From assembly GCA_903901045.1 (NCBI GenBank), contig CAIUPP010000017.1:1-63140 (forward strand): a DNA stretch of 63,140 nucleotides. Reading direction: 5' to 3'. The notes below the pieces were generated by a model, which was not told the origin of the DNA, did not search any database, and saw only the letters and a program-made list of their open reading frames with translations. Shown piece by piece: positions 17,167 to 26,744 of the stretch. This DNA is from an uncultured Planctomycetota bacterium (GTDB taxonomy: Bacteria; Planctomycetota; Brocadiia; CAIUPP01). The translations under genes and the position numbers were made by a program. Every line of letters begins with the position of its first letter. Within the stretch, counting starts at the first letter, position 1.

Positions 17167-17256
17167 TCCCGTCCATGCCGGCCCGCCCGGTGCGCCGGTG
17201 CGGCGTCGGTCGAAACGCGGCGCGGACCTGTCCGCCGCTTGAAAGGGGAGACGCTC

Positions 17257-20200
17257 ATGCGAGGAGGATGCCGGGCCTGTATTTCCGCAATCATGGTCCT
17301 CTTTCCTGTCCTGGCGCTGGGTGCGCCGGAAACCAGGTGGGTGATCGAGAACGGCCGCGCCGCGCCGGAGAAATATTACGACGAGAAGCCGGCCTTCCTC
17401 GAACAGACCTATGACCTCGCCTCGGAGGGGAATTCTTCGCTGCACTTCCGCACCGAGCCGAAGCCCGGCCGCGTGCTGCTGACCAAGATGAACTGGCCGG
17501 AGGCGAAGGACTTCTCGCTGATCGGTGCGAACGGCGTGATCCGCTTCGACCTCTGGGTGGATGACGCCTCCAAGATCGGTTCCTCGGAAACTGCAGCGAT
17601 GGGAAACCGGTTTGAATTCACCATCGGCAGCCGGAGCAATGAGAAGTTCATCTCCTGGTACGTCCCCTCCGGCCTGCTCCTGAGCGGCAAGTGGAACGAG
17701 GTGGCGCTCGTCCTGCGCGACGGACTGCCTCAACTGAACAACTCCAGCGTCAACGGCGTCCCGCTCGGCAAGGGGAAGGACCCTGCCGTCGCTGGCGGCC
17801 CCCAGGTGAACTGGACGAAGATCGACTACAACCGCTGGTGCATTCCGTCGTACGGCTCGGCCGAACTCTACCTGGACAACTGCATTGCCCAGGTGTCGGA
17901 CGAAAGCCGGATTCCCAGGAAGGTGGTTTCATTCGCGCGCCAGGAGCTCACGCCGCTGCCCACCAACCCGAAAGACGAGGACTTCCTCCCGCCGGACGTC
18001 CGGAAGGATGCGTTTTTCGAAAAGGCTGATGTGGACTTCAACACGATTGAGGGCTGGACCGCGACGTTCTTCGATGGTGACGGGCAGTTCTACCTTTCAT
18101 CGAAACAGGGGATCCGCGGCGTACCCAACGCGCGCATCGAGGTGAATTGCACCGGGAACAACGGGCGCGTCCTCATCAGCCCGCCCAAGCCGCTCCGCAT
18201 AGAGCATCCATTCGACACGGTCGAGGCATGGGTCCACGGCCATTACTACGACGGGTTGAGCCTCACCGTCAATTTCCGCGATCCGTCCGGAGAAACCTAT
18301 TCCGTCCGCGGCGGGGACCTCTGCTACTCGCGCGGCGGAAAGATCTTCTATGACTGGACGCTGTACCGCAATCGCGATTCCTCCCGCCTGACTCCGGTCG
18401 GTGCGGAACTGGTTTCCATGGAAATCGGCCCGCTTGTGAAAGACCAGGCATATCTCTTCACGCTGGACGAGATGCGTTTCATCAAGTTTGACCTCTCCGG
18501 CCCGCCGCCGAAGTTCGAGCACATCGGGCCGATCGTCAAACTCCCGGTCACCGATTCCGGCTCCGCCCCGGTCACCCAATCCAAGGTGGCCACGAAAGCC
18601 TCGAAGAAAGAGAGCGCCTTCGTCCTGGAATACCGCGCCCCGGCGCAGAACAAGACCGCCGGGGAAGCGCGCTCCGGTCAGGAAGAAGTCGTCCGCTATA
18701 TCGTCGAGCCCAAGAGCGGAACGTTCTCCGACATCTCCGTGGACATCGGCGGGGGTGGCCGCTTCCGCCCCGCGGTCGAAAGCGGACCGGTCCTGATCTA
18801 CGGCACCACGATTGTCGACCCGGTGCGGGATGAAACCGTCAAGCGAGCCTGCCTTGGTTCGAAGCTGGAAGGGGACAAGGTGCTGATCTCCTGGAAATTC
18901 GAGTCTCCCGCCGGGGCAACGACGGTGCGCTACACTTTCTACCTCATGGGGAAGGCGCTGGCGGTCGAGGCGGAGTCCGATTCGGCCACGGTGGACCAAT
19001 GGCTTTTCGGCCACGCGGACGGTTTGAAGGCGCCGAAGATCGTCGAGACGCCGTATATGCGGTGGAGCCCGAACATTCTCCTGGATCGGGGATTCTTCGT
19101 GTCCTATCTGCCGGACTGGTATCTTTCCAACGTTTCCACCTTGCCATACACCGGCGCGAACAACATCGCGGGGGACAAGGCCTGGTACACCTTCTCGGAC
19201 TCGTCGAAGTACGCTTATCTGCCGAGGACCGACGGGTCGCGGTTTCCGCTGAAGGAGCGGTTCTACATCGCCGTCAGCTCCGACTACGACGAAGTGCTGC
19301 CGACGGTCAACAACCCTCCCTCGCCCAACAAGGCCGTCTTGAAGAAGTATCTCTGGCAGTTGGTGAACGGCACGGACCTTCCGACGGTGAAGGCGTACGT
19401 GCAGCAGGCGGTGGACTACGGAATGACCGACCTCTATTTCATCTGGCACGCCGGGTTCTGGAGTTGGCGCGGCGGGCGCGGGTCGGAGCCGTTCACCGGA
19501 CGCATGCGCAACGCACAGGCCTTTGAGAAGTACGGCGGCGACGACGCCGTCATCTCCTTCTACCAATGGATGCGCGAGAAGGGGATGCGCACGGGCTACT
19601 ACGAGGGGTACAGCTTCCTGCAACCGATCTGCGACTTCTTCCATTACGACTGGATGGCCTATGGGCCGGATGGGAACTGGCGCACCACCTGGGTGCAGGC
19701 CACGCACTGCAAGCCCTGGGCCTTTCCCGAGTATTGCGCCACCGTCTCCAAGGCGAGGGCGGGGAAGTACGGCGCCAACGTGATCTACATGGACGGCTGG
19801 ACCGCCAACTACGCCTTTGAGAGCAATGACTACGACCATCGCTATCCGGAGAACGGCAAGATGATCGACACGCTCCGCGCCATGGCCTGCGCCTACCGAA
19901 ACGTGCGCGAAGTGGTCCAGGGGCCCGTCTTCAGCGAAGGATGTGGACACCATTTCCGCGAGGCGGGGCTTGTGGACGGCAGCTACGGGCAGACGTACGA
20001 CGAGACCCGCAAGAAGCCCACCCCGCTGTTCGTCAACTTCCAGCTTCTCAAGACGCACGAACTCGGCGGCGACCTGGGGATGGGGCCGTGCCCCTATATG
20101 TTCAGCGACAAGGCCTACCCCCCGATTGAGGAGTACTACAATTTCGTTTGCTCGGAGATTGCGTTCGGGAACATCGGCATTCAGGAGCCGTACCATAGCG

Positions 20201-20691
20201 TATCCCCGGCCGCCTCCTTCTGGCCCATCCGTTTCCTCACCTACTTCATGGTGCAGCAGCTCCAGGAGCAATACGTCATGGAGCCGGTGGCTGAAATTCT
20301 CCATTTCGACGGAAACAAGCTGATCGGCACGAGCGAGGCGGTCGCGCGCGACATCCAGTTCGAGAGCCAGACCTTCATCCGCTACAAGAACGGGCTGGAA
20401 ATCTGGGCCAACTGCAATCCGGCGGGCAAGACCTGGACTGTGGTGCGCAACGGCGAGACGTTCCTCCTGCCGAAAGGGGGATGGCTGGCTGCCAGGGGGA
20501 AGGAGCTTCTGGAGTTCTCCGCGCTGGTGGATGGCCGCCGCGTGGATTACTCCGACGGGCCCAATTACACCTATGTGTTCCCGGGGGACAAGGAGTTCAC
20601 CGGATACGGCCTCCACGCGCCCGCCGGCAAGTACTGGATCAAACACAAGCAGGGCCCGCTGGCGGGGCAGGAGTTGCTGTACCCGAAGTGA
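17257..20691 (+). CDS. Large secreted multidomain glycoside-hydrolase-like protein
   Basis: 1,144 residues from ATG 17257, with AAGGGGAG six bases upstream. A signal peptide (CRACISAIMVLFPVLALGA) is followed by a beta domain at about 22-215, paralogous to the preceding protein. A second jelly-roll-like region spans about 245-415, and a beta-sandwich of about 240 residues leads into a TIM-barrel-like region at about 690-1050. That barrel contains LYFIWHAGFWSWRGG, RTGYYEGYSF, ANVIYMDGWTAN and GPVFSEGCGHHFREAG, with an Asp in YMDGW and a Glu in FSEG as possible catalytic residues. The architecture recalls GH101/GH129-like retaining enzymes, but I cannot assign a family. It probably acts on polysaccharide or glycoprotein glycans in the periplasm or outside the cell. 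Confidence 0.65.
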   Translation: MRGGCRACISAIMVLFPVLALGAPETRWVIENGRAAPEKYYDEKPAFLEQTYDLASEGNSSLHFRTEPKPGRVLLTKMNWPEAKDFSLIGANGVIRFDLWVDDASKIGSSETAAMGNRFEFTIGSRSNEKFISWYVPSGLLLSGKWNEVALVLRDGLPQLNNSSVNGVPLGKGKDPAVAGGPQVNWTKIDYNRWCIPSYGSAELYLDNCIAQVSDESRIPRKVVSFARQELTPLPTNPKDEDFLPPDVRKDAFFEKADVDFNTIEGWTATFFDGDGQFYLSSKQGIRGVPNARIEVNCTGNNGRVLISPPKPLRIEHPFDTVEAWVHGHYYDGLSLTVNFRDPSGETYSVRGGDLCYSRGGKIFYDWTLYRNRDSSRLTPVGAELVSMEIGPLVKDQAYLFTLDEMRFIKFDLSGPPPKFEHIGPIVKLPVTDSGSAPVTQSKVATKASKKESAFVLEYRAPAQNKTAGEARSGQEEVVRYIVEPKSGTFSDISVDIGGGGRFRPAVESGPVLIYGTTIVDPVRDETVKRACLGSKLEGDKVLISWKFESPAGATTVRYTFYLMGKALAVEAESDSATVDQWLFGHADGLKAPKIVETPYMRWSPNILLDRGFFVSYLPDWYLSNVSTLPYTGANNIAGDKAWYTFSDSSKYAYLPRTDGSRFPLKERFYIAVSSDYDEVLPTVNNPPSPNKAVLKKYLWQLVNGTDLPTVKAYVQQAVDYGMTDLYFIWHAGFWSWRGGRGSEPFTGRMRNAQAFEKYGGDDAVISFYQWMREKGMRTGYYEGYSFLQPICDFFHYDWMAYGPDGNWRTTWVQATHCKPWAFPEYCATVSKARAGKYGANVIYMDGWTANYAFESNDYDHRYPENGKMIDTLRAMACAYRNVREVVQGPVFSEGCGHHFREAGLVDGSYGQTYDETRKKPTPLFVNFQLLKTHELGGDLGMGPCPYMFSDKAYPPIEEYYNFVCSEIAFGNIGIQEPYHSVSPAASFWPIRFLTYFMVQQLQEQYVMEPVAEILHFDGNKLIGTSEAVARDIQFESQTFIRYKNGLEIWANCNPAGKTWTVVRNGETFLLPKGGWLAARGKELLEFSALVDGRRVDYSDGPNYTYVFPGDKEFTGYGLHAPAGKYWIKHKQGPLAGQELLYPK

Positions 20692-20717
20692 GCAATTCTT
20701 CTTTCGGATGCGATCCT

Positions 20718-22349
20718 ATGCTGCGTTTCTGCCCATCTGAAGATGCCGTGCATCGCGAGAGGTCCCGAGTGCCCGCGCACTCGAATGAGGCGAAGATTCT
20801 GGCGTTCGCCCGGCGCGAAGCCGGCGACCTGGCCGTTGAATTGAAGGTCCTCCCCGAGCCCGGCGACCGCTATGCCGTCGAGCGCCGAGGGGCCGGCATC
20901 CGCGTGACCGGATCGAACGCCCGCTCCTGCCTGCACGGGGTCTACCACGCGCTGGGGGGTCGCGCGCCCGGGGTCTTCCGGGCCGCCTTCACCACGCGAG
21001 GGATCAACACCTGCGAGTCCCTCGCCCGGCACACCCCCGCCGAACTGCGCCAGTTGATCGACCGGATGGGCAAGTGGCGGCTGAACTCGCTCGTCGTCCA
21101 CGTCAACTACGGCTGGAAGCGCCACCGGGAGCTGATCGTCGAGGAATGCGCCAAGCGCGGCATTGACCTGGTCTTCTACGTCTACACCTCCATGGCGTTT
21201 CTTCCGCCCGATGCGCCGGTCCGATGGCTCGCGACGTGGGAAGATGGAACCCCGTACACCCAGCGCGTCGAATGCGAAACCCGTCTCTGCGTCAGCGATC
21301 CGGAGGGGGTCGAGGCCTTTCGGCGGGGCGCGCGGGAGTTTTTCAAAACGCAGACCGGCCCGGCGGCCCGGCTTGTCGCGATGACGGGGGACGGCTACGG
21401 CCATTGCCGCTGTCCCAAATGCCGCGGCCTGAACCCGGTCGAGCAGTGGCAGCCGCTTCTGAAGTGCTTCGTGGATGCCGGGAGCGAACTCGCCCCCGAG
21501 AAGGAACTCGAATCGCTCGTGTACGTCCAGCGGCTGCGGCCTCCTGCGGACATGGCGCTCCATCGCCGGCTGGACGGGGTTCTGTTTGACGACCACCTTC
21601 GGAATCGCTGGCGGCCGCTCGGCGATGAACATCCCATTCACGTCAAGAACCGGGAGGCTGAGGTGGACCCCGCCGCCGAAGGGGTGCCGGTGAACATCTA
21701 TCTCATGGACCGGCTCCGTGAATGGCGGGAGAAGTTCGACCAGCGGCTGTGCGTCTTCCATAATCTCCAGTTGCATGGCGCGCTTTCCTGCCCGCAGCCG
21801 AACACCGCCGTTCTGCTGGAGGATCTGCGCCGGTGGCAGCGCCTGGGAGTGGACGGCGTGGTCTACGAGGCGCTCAACGGCATGGCGTATTTCGAGGAGC
21901 AGCTCCGCATTCTTTCCGACGGGTTGTGGGATCCCTCGATCCCGTACACGGCCACGCGGCTTGAGCGCTGGTGCAGTGATCGCTGCCCTCCGGGGCCGTT
22001 GTTCTTCCTCAAGCAGTTCGACTTCCCCTGGGACTCCTTCAAGGACCAGTTCGACGACGTTCTGCGCGAGCACATGGAGAACATCCGCGAATTCTACGCG
22101 TCGTCATCCCCCGAGAACCTCCGGCGGGTCGTGCAACACATGTACGCGCACGCGGACCGCATCGACCGCCTTAGCAGCTCTTTCCGTTTCCTGAAAATGG
22201 TTCACGCTCAGCATCCGCTCACCGGCGCGACTGCCGAGGAGAACCGTTTTCTGGCCAGCACCAAGCCGTGGGACTTCATGGAACCGCTGGCGGACCCTAT
22301 CTCTGAGACGGACGCCGTCATCCAATCCCTCGTCAGCCGCCTGAAGTGA
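20718..22349 (+). CDS. DUF4838/GH67-like putative glycosidase
   Basis: 543 residues if read from ATG 20718. GTG 20769, with GAGAGG six bases upstream, is a good alternative that would remove 17 residues. An N-terminal alpha/beta domain with GIRVTGSNARSCLHGVYHAL matches the non-catalytic domain that precedes the barrel in GH20 and GH67 enzymes. A TIM barrel follows (FTTRGINTCESL, MTGDGYGHCRCPKCRGLNP). The paired C-x-C-x2-C cluster is typical of DUF4838 proteins, which are related to alpha-glucuronidases. No signal peptide. It is 26 bases behind the large secreted protein, so it probably processes that enzyme's products in the cytoplasm. The activity is not proven. Confidence 0.65.
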   Translation: MLRFCPSEDAVHRERSRVPAHSNEAKILAFARREAGDLAVELKVLPEPGDRYAVERRGAGIRVTGSNARSCLHGVYHALGGRAPGVFRAAFTTRGINTCESLARHTPAELRQLIDRMGKWRLNSLVVHVNYGWKRHRELIVEECAKRGIDLVFYVYTSMAFLPPDAPVRWLATWEDGTPYTQRVECETRLCVSDPEGVEAFRRGAREFFKTQTGPAARLVAMTGDGYGHCRCPKCRGLNPVEQWQPLLKCFVDAGSELAPEKELESLVYVQRLRPPADMALHRRLDGVLFDDHLRNRWRPLGDEHPIHVKNREAEVDPAAEGVPVNIYLMDRLREWREKFDQRLCVFHNLQLHGALSCPQPNTAVLLEDLRRWQRLGVDGVVYEALNGMAYFEEQLRILSDGLWDPSIPYTATRLERWCSDRCPPGPLFFLKQFDFPWDSFKDQFDDVLREHMENIREFYASSSPENLRRVVQHMYAHADRIDRLSSSFRFLKMVHAQHPLTGATAEENRFLASTKPWDFMEPLADPISETDAVIQSLVSRLK

Positions 22350-22440
22350 GCGTCACTCCGCGCCGTCCGGAGAAGGACCGCTGCCTTCGCAATGACGAGG
22401 GGCCCTGCCTGGGAAAGCCCCTGCCCGGGTCGCCGCGCTC

Positions 22441-22469
22441 TTGAAGGAGATGTGACAAGGCTGTACAAT
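22441..22469 (+). promoter_or_regulatory. Promoter candidate for the isomerase-aldolase pair
   Basis: TTGAAG (22441-22446), 17 bases, TACAAT (22464-22469), about 75 bases before the ATG at 22543. Confidence 0.4.
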
Positions 22470-22542
22470 CCGCGCGCGGTGATAAACGAGCTCCGGTGAG
22501 GCGCATTCCGGCTGCAACGGCACCTATTGGGAGGTGGTGGTC

Positions 22543-23523
22543 ATGGCGGCGAAGAAGTATTCCGTGATTCTAGGGAACCTGGGAAACACCCGCGACCGAT
22601 TCTGTTCCTCCGGCTACAAGGACAATCCCGATACGCTGACGATGCTCAGACGCGCGGCGCGGATTGACGGGGTTACCGGAGTGGAATTGGTCGGCACCTG
22701 GGACATCCGGCTCGACAACGTCCGGGAAATGGGCAAGACGACGAAGGAGCTTGGGCTCAAGTGCGTCTCGATCATTCCGGATCATTTTTCGCAGCCCATC
22801 TTCGGGAAGGGCGCGTTCACTTCCCGTGACGCAACGATCCGCCGCAAGGCCAGGGAAACCACCCTGGAGGCCTGCGAGATGGCCCTCGCGCTGGGCTGCG
22901 GGCTGATCAATATCTGGAACGGCCAGGACGGGTACGACTACCCCATGCAGACGGACTACATTCGCGAGCGCGCCTGGCTGGTTGAAGGCGTCCGCGCCTG
23001 CGCGAGGGCCTTCCCCAAGATTCGCTTCGCCCTGGAATATAAACCCAAGGAACCGCGCACGCACAGCTACCTGGCGAGAATGGCGGATACGCTCCTGGTC
23101 TGCCGGGAGATCGGCCTGGACAACGTGGGGGTGACTATTGACGTGGGCCATTCCTTCGTGGCCGGCGAGAACGTCTCGGAAGCCGCCTGCATGGCCCAGT
23201 GCGCCGGCGGCAAGCTCTTTCATCTGCACTTCAACGACAACTACCGCTCGTGGGACGACGACATGATGGTCGGATCGGTCCACACCGTCGAGTACATCGA
23301 ACTGCTCTACTGGCTCGACCGCATCGAGTACAAGGGATGGTACTCGATGGACCAGTATCCGTATCGCGAGGATGCCACGCGCGCGCTGTCCGAGAGCGTG
23401 TCATGGCTCCGGGCGATGCAGAATGGGGTGAACCGTCACCGGGCCGCAATCACCGCTCTCCTGAAGGAGGGCGACGCCACGAAGAGCTCCGCGCTGCTTC
23501 GCCGCATGCTCCTGCCCCGCTAG
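22543..23523 (+). CDS. Xylose-isomerase-like TIM-barrel sugar isomerase/epimerase
   Basis: 326 residues from ATG 22543, with GGGAGG eight bases upstream; two in-frame GTG codons lie just before it. It belongs to the AP-endonuclease-2/xylose isomerase-like superfamily: GVTGVELVGTWDIR, RFALEYKPKEPRTHSYL, NVGVTIDVGHSF and LFHLHFNDNYRSWDDD. The Glu of LEYKP, the Asp and His of IDVGH, and the His and Asp of HLHFND correspond to the metal-binding residues of this fold. L-rhamnose isomerase and D-tagatose 3-epimerase relatives share this pattern. It is followed 64 bases later by a class II aldolase, the usual pair for ketose isomerisation and cleavage of deoxysugar phosphates. No kinase is seen between them. 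Confidence 0.8.
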   Translation: MAAKKYSVILGNLGNTRDRFCSSGYKDNPDTLTMLRRAARIDGVTGVELVGTWDIRLDNVREMGKTTKELGLKCVSIIPDHFSQPIFGKGAFTSRDATIRRKARETTLEACEMALALGCGLINIWNGQDGYDYPMQTDYIRERAWLVEGVRACARAFPKIRFALEYKPKEPRTHSYLARMADTLLVCREIGLDNVGVTIDVGHSFVAGENVSEAACMAQCAGGKLFHLHFNDNYRSWDDDMMVGSVHTVEYIELLYWLDRIEYKGWYSMDQYPYREDATRALSESVSWLRAMQNGVNRHRAAITALLKEGDATKSSALLRRMLLPR

Positions 23524-23587
23524 CGCGCAATGGACCGGGGCGGAGGAGCCGGGGAAGCGATGCCGTTCGGGAACGAAAAGGAAGGCG

Positions 23588-24301
23588 ATGCACACTCTCC
23601 AAAAGCAGTTTGAGCGTGAGATCAATGAGACGGTCGAAGCATGCGGAGCGGCCGCGCTTCGCCAGTACGTCACAAGCCAGGGGGGCAATCTCTCCTGGCG
23701 GGTGGGTCCCGACCGCGTACTCATCACGCCGACGAAGATGAACAAGGGAAAGATCCGCTTCGACGACGTCCTCATCGTGGGAGCGGACAGCCGGGTCCTT
23801 TTTGCCGCGGAGAAGCGGGAGCCCACCGGGGAGGTTCGCATTCACCTGGGCATTTACGCAAAGCGGCCGGACATCGTCTCCATCATCCACGCGCATCCGA
23901 CCTGGCTGACGGCGTTTGCCCTGTCGAAGCCGGAGCTTTTGCAGATGCCCTGGCTTCCGGAGCCGGTCATCGAGGTCGGGCCCGTGGCGCTGACGGAATA
24001 CGCCCAGCCTCTGACCGAGGATCTGGCCCGGAAATTCGATCCGGTCATTATGCGGCACAATGCGTTCCTCATGCGCAACCATGGCGCGGTCGTGCTCTGC
24101 CGGGAGGGGCTTTCGCGCTGCTTCGAACTGCTGGAAATGCTGGAAACGTCCGCCAAGAGCGTGGCCATCGCTCAGATGATCGGCGGGGCCACGCCTCTGT
24201 CGAGGGAGGCCGTGAAAGGCCTGGCCGAGACCCTGCGAGCGCGGAACGCGCGCCTGCCCGGCGCGCCGGGAGAAGTGAAGGACCTGGCGGACCTCTACTG
24301 A
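23588..24301 (+). CDS. Class II aldolase/adducin family protein (fuculose- or rhamnulose-phosphate aldolase-like)
   Basis: 237 residues from ATG 23588, preceded by AAGGAAGG. The zinc ligands are visible as SIIHAHPTW (two His) and MRNHGAV (third His). The phosphate-loop region QGGNLSWRVGPDRVLITPT and the acidic EKREPTGEVRIH segment are also typical. Members include L-fuculose-1-phosphate aldolase, L-rhamnulose-1-phosphate aldolase and L-ribulose-5-phosphate 4-epimerase. Which one applies cannot be read here, but the neighbouring isomerase points to a deoxysugar route yielding lactaldehyde and dihydroxyacetone phosphate. It is cytoplasmic and converges with the minus-strand URO-D gene 132 bases away. 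Confidence 0.88.
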   Translation: MHTLQKQFEREINETVEACGAAALRQYVTSQGGNLSWRVGPDRVLITPTKMNKGKIRFDDVLIVGADSRVLFAAEKREPTGEVRIHLGIYAKRPDIVSIIHAHPTWLTAFALSKPELLQMPWLPEPVIEVGPVALTEYAQPLTEDLARKFDPVIMRHNAFLMRNHGAVVLCREGLSRCFELLEMLETSAKSVAIAQMIGGATPLSREAVKGLAETLRARNARLPGAPGEVKDLADLY

Positions 24302-24433
24302 AACGGCTTCCGAAAGAAGCACTGTCCACGAGCCGCCGCAAAATAGCCGGCGGCATTTCAGCCGACGGACCCTGCCCCCTCCGGCCACGGACGAGCATAG
24401 CGGACGTACCGGGCAAGTCAGGCGGCGCGGATT

Positions 24434-25504
24434 CTACGCCGCGCGCGCCGCCTCAATCATCGCCAGGAGGTTCTCCACGGGGGCATCCGCCTGGATCGTG
24501 TGGGAGCCGGCCAGGAGGTAGCCGCCGTCGCGGCCGACCACGTCGATGATCCGGCGCACGTGCCGGCGGACTTCCTCGGGGGATGCGTGGACCAGCAGGT
24601 GCTGAATATCGATGCCGCCGTCGAACGTCAGCCGGTCTCCAAACTCGGCCTTGAGGCGGAACGGGTCCATGTTCGTTGCCAGCGGCTGGACGGGGTTCAG
24701 GATGTCCACGCCGATCTCGATGAGGTCGGGAATGATGGGGTAAACCGCTCCGCAGGAGTGGTAGCGCACCTTGGCGCCGTGCTGGTGAATCAGTTTGCAG
24801 ACCTGCGCCATGCGCGGCTTGATGAGTTCGCGCCACATCGTGGGCGACATCAGAAGCGCGCGCTGTGAGGCGACGTCGTCGTTGTACTCGTAGATCGCGT
24901 ATTCTCCCTTGCCCGCCTCCAGGGTCCGCCGGACCAGCGTCAGGAGGCACTCCATGATGTGGTCCATGAGGCAGTTGGCGAACTCCGGGTTCAGCGTCAG
25001 GTCGAGCATGAGGCGATCCATCCCGCGCATGAAGTGCGCGATTTCAAAGACGCCGCGGCAGCGCGCCCAGGTGGCTTTGTGCCGGTTCGCCGCCAGCGCG
25101 GCCGGAATCGTCGAGAAGTCCCACAGATCCAGTTGAGGCCAGGGATAGCGGTTCAGTTCGTCGAGATGCTCGGCCTCCCGCAGCGGGGGGATGCCCGCCA
25201 GCTCGACATAGTTCTGGTATTCCGTGCGGACTTCGCGGAAGGGGACGCGGTAGATGTCCAGGAGGAGCCCCTCGGGCGTGACCTCGATGGTCGGGTCGGC
25301 GTAGAGCTTGTCGGAAGCCGGGCGGCGAATGGACGGGCGGACGGTGACGAGGTCCACGCCGATCCACTCGACAACTTCCGGCTCGGTCATGCCCAGGCGT
25401 TCCTTCAACTTCAGCATGGCGGCGGGAGCGAAACGCAGGCTGATGGGCACGCGGTCGGGTTGGGTGTGGTTGACCGCCGCGAGGACGCGTTCTCTGGATG
25501 TCAT
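24434..25504 (-). CDS. URO-D-fold protein, methyltransferase-like
   Basis: 356 residues from ATG 25504, with GAGGAAGG upstream. The pattern is MTSRERVLAAVNHTQPDRVP at the N-terminus and ILNPVQPLATNMDPFRLKAE near the end, that of corrinoid or URO-D-like proteins that are not HemE. The zinc-type H-x-C is present (KVRYHSCGAVY), but where a second Cys is expected the sequence reads LLAGSHTIQ (Ala). That tail is otherwise colinear with ILCSGNTIQ of the protein at 4681-5862. Methyl transfer is possible, but so is a different lyase reaction. The two beta-propeller genes follow upstream on the same strand with a 54-base gap. Confidence 0.72.
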   Translation of the reverse strand: MTSRERVLAAVNHTQPDRVPISLRFAPAAMLKLKERLGMTEPEVVEWIGVDLVTVRPSIRRPASDKLYADPTIEVTPEGLLLDIYRVPFREVRTEYQNYVELAGIPPLREAEHLDELNRYPWPQLDLWDFSTIPAALAANRHKATWARCRGVFEIAHFMRGMDRLMLDLTLNPEFANCLMDHIMECLLTLVRRTLEAGKGEYAIYEYNDDVASQRALLMSPTMWRELIKPRMAQVCKLIHQHGAKVRYHSCGAVYPIIPDLIEIGVDILNPVQPLATNMDPFRLKAEFGDRLTFDGGIDIQHLLVHASPEEVRRHVRRIIDVVGRDGGYLLAGSHTIQADAPVENLLAMIEAARAA

Positions 25505-25558
25505 TCGGGGACCTTCCTCTGAGGGGTTTGGCGCTATCGGGACTCGGATGGCAGGCGC

Positions 25559-26734
25559 TCAGCCTGGAGCCGTCTCGAAGCCGGTTCTGCGAACCACGGG
25601 CGGATAATAGACGAAAAGGTGCGAGATGGTGTCGCTCTCTCCGGCGTAGATTTCGCCGTGAATGCCGGTGCAGAGCGCGCCGATGGAATGAGGCGACCAT
25701 TGCACGGGGATGAAGGTGTTGAGTATCCCGAGGTCCTCGAAAACGCGCCCGGCGGGGTCGAACGTGAAGAGGTGCGCCATGCCCTTCGGCTCTTCCACGA
25801 CGCCGTAGATCAAGCCGTCGTGCCCCTCGGTGAGCGCGCGGATGAAGGACTGCCGGTGCGGCTTGCCGAAGTTCAGCAGCGCGCCGGTTGCCGGATCGAA
25901 GGAAAAGAAGAATCCATCCGTCCCGCTGCCGCCATAGACGACGCCGTTGCGGGTGAGCAACAGGCTCTGCACGCTCGCGACGTAGCGCTTTCCCTTTTCG
26001 CACGGGGCGAACGCGCCGGTCTTTTCGATGGCCCGGGTGCCGGGGCGATAGGTCCAGAGCTGGCCCTCTTCGCACGCGCCAAGCAACCGCCCGTCGGGCA
26101 GGCGGAGGAGCGCGGGCGCGAGGCGCGCATCGGCCTGAACTTCGACGCGGACCTTCCGGGCGTCGTCGGCCAGGGAGATGATGCGGTTGGAGGTGGTGAG
26201 CCCATAGGTCGCGCCGGCTGTGGGATTGTAGACCAGCGCCAGGACGCCTTCTCCCTTCCCGGGCAGAGAGAGCCTTTCGACGGGCGCTTTGCGGGAATAG
26301 AAATCCTCCTGGCCTGTGCCCAGTTCATGCCGGGCGTCGTGGCGGAAGAGGCCGCCGTCCTGCCCGCGCCAGCCGCCCACGATCTTGTCGCCGAGCGTAG
26401 TGACGATGGCCCCGCCCGTGACACCCTCCCCCAGCACACCCAGGTCGACCACGTAGAAGGAGTGATGGAAGTAGAAGAGGTGGCCGCGGCGGCCCGTGGT
26501 GATGCCCAGAACCACCCCCGTCGGCGTGGTTGTCAGCGCGCCGATGGAGGATTCGCCCTCCAGGATGGTCGGCTCGGTCATCTCTTCGTGCATCGGGAAT
26601 CCATACACGCTTCCCGCGCTCACCCAGGGAGAGACCTTGTCGAAGAAGAACCGGAACTTGTCCGCGACATCGGCAGGGCCGATGAGGGGCGTTTGCTCGG
26701 CGGGGGGGCGCACCGGTTTCCTGTGAGCAGCCAT
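25559..26734 (-). CDS. Beta-propeller protein A (cytoplasmic, unknown role)
   Basis: 391 residues from ATG 26734. Repeats of about 45-55 residues carry short hydrophobic strands and turn motifs such as IGALTTTPTGVVLGITT, LLRLPDGRLLGACEEGQLW, LLLTRNGVVYGGSGTDGF and ALTEGHDGLIYGVVEEPKG. Each has the G-x-hydrophobic-Y/L-G pattern of WD40/PQQ/SMP-30-like blades. There is no signal peptide. It is paralogous in style to the protein encoded at 26745-27884, ten bases upstream, and the two are surely cotranscribed. Such proteins can be lactonases or sugar-binding propellers, but no catalytic signature is clear. Confidence 0.65.
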   Translation of the reverse strand: MAAHRKPVRPPAEQTPLIGPADVADKFRFFFDKVSPWVSAGSVYGFPMHEEMTEPTILEGESSIGALTTTPTGVVLGITTGRRGHLFYFHHSFYVVDLGVLGEGVTGGAIVTTLGDKIVGGWRGQDGGLFRHDARHELGTGQEDFYSRKAPVERLSLPGKGEGVLALVYNPTAGATYGLTTSNRIISLADDARKVRVEVQADARLAPALLRLPDGRLLGACEEGQLWTYRPGTRAIEKTGAFAPCEKGKRYVASVQSLLLTRNGVVYGGSGTDGFFFSFDPATGALLNFGKPHRQSFIRALTEGHDGLIYGVVEEPKGMAHLFTFDPAGRVFEDLGILNTFIPVQWSPHSIGALCTGIHGEIYAGESDTISHLFVYYPPVVRRTGFETAPG

Positions 26735-26744
26735 CGGGTCCTCT

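Noticed and set aside
18097-20646. An 849-codon antisense frame opposite the large secreted enzyme
   Set aside because: Same reason: low-complexity antisense translation of a clear gene.
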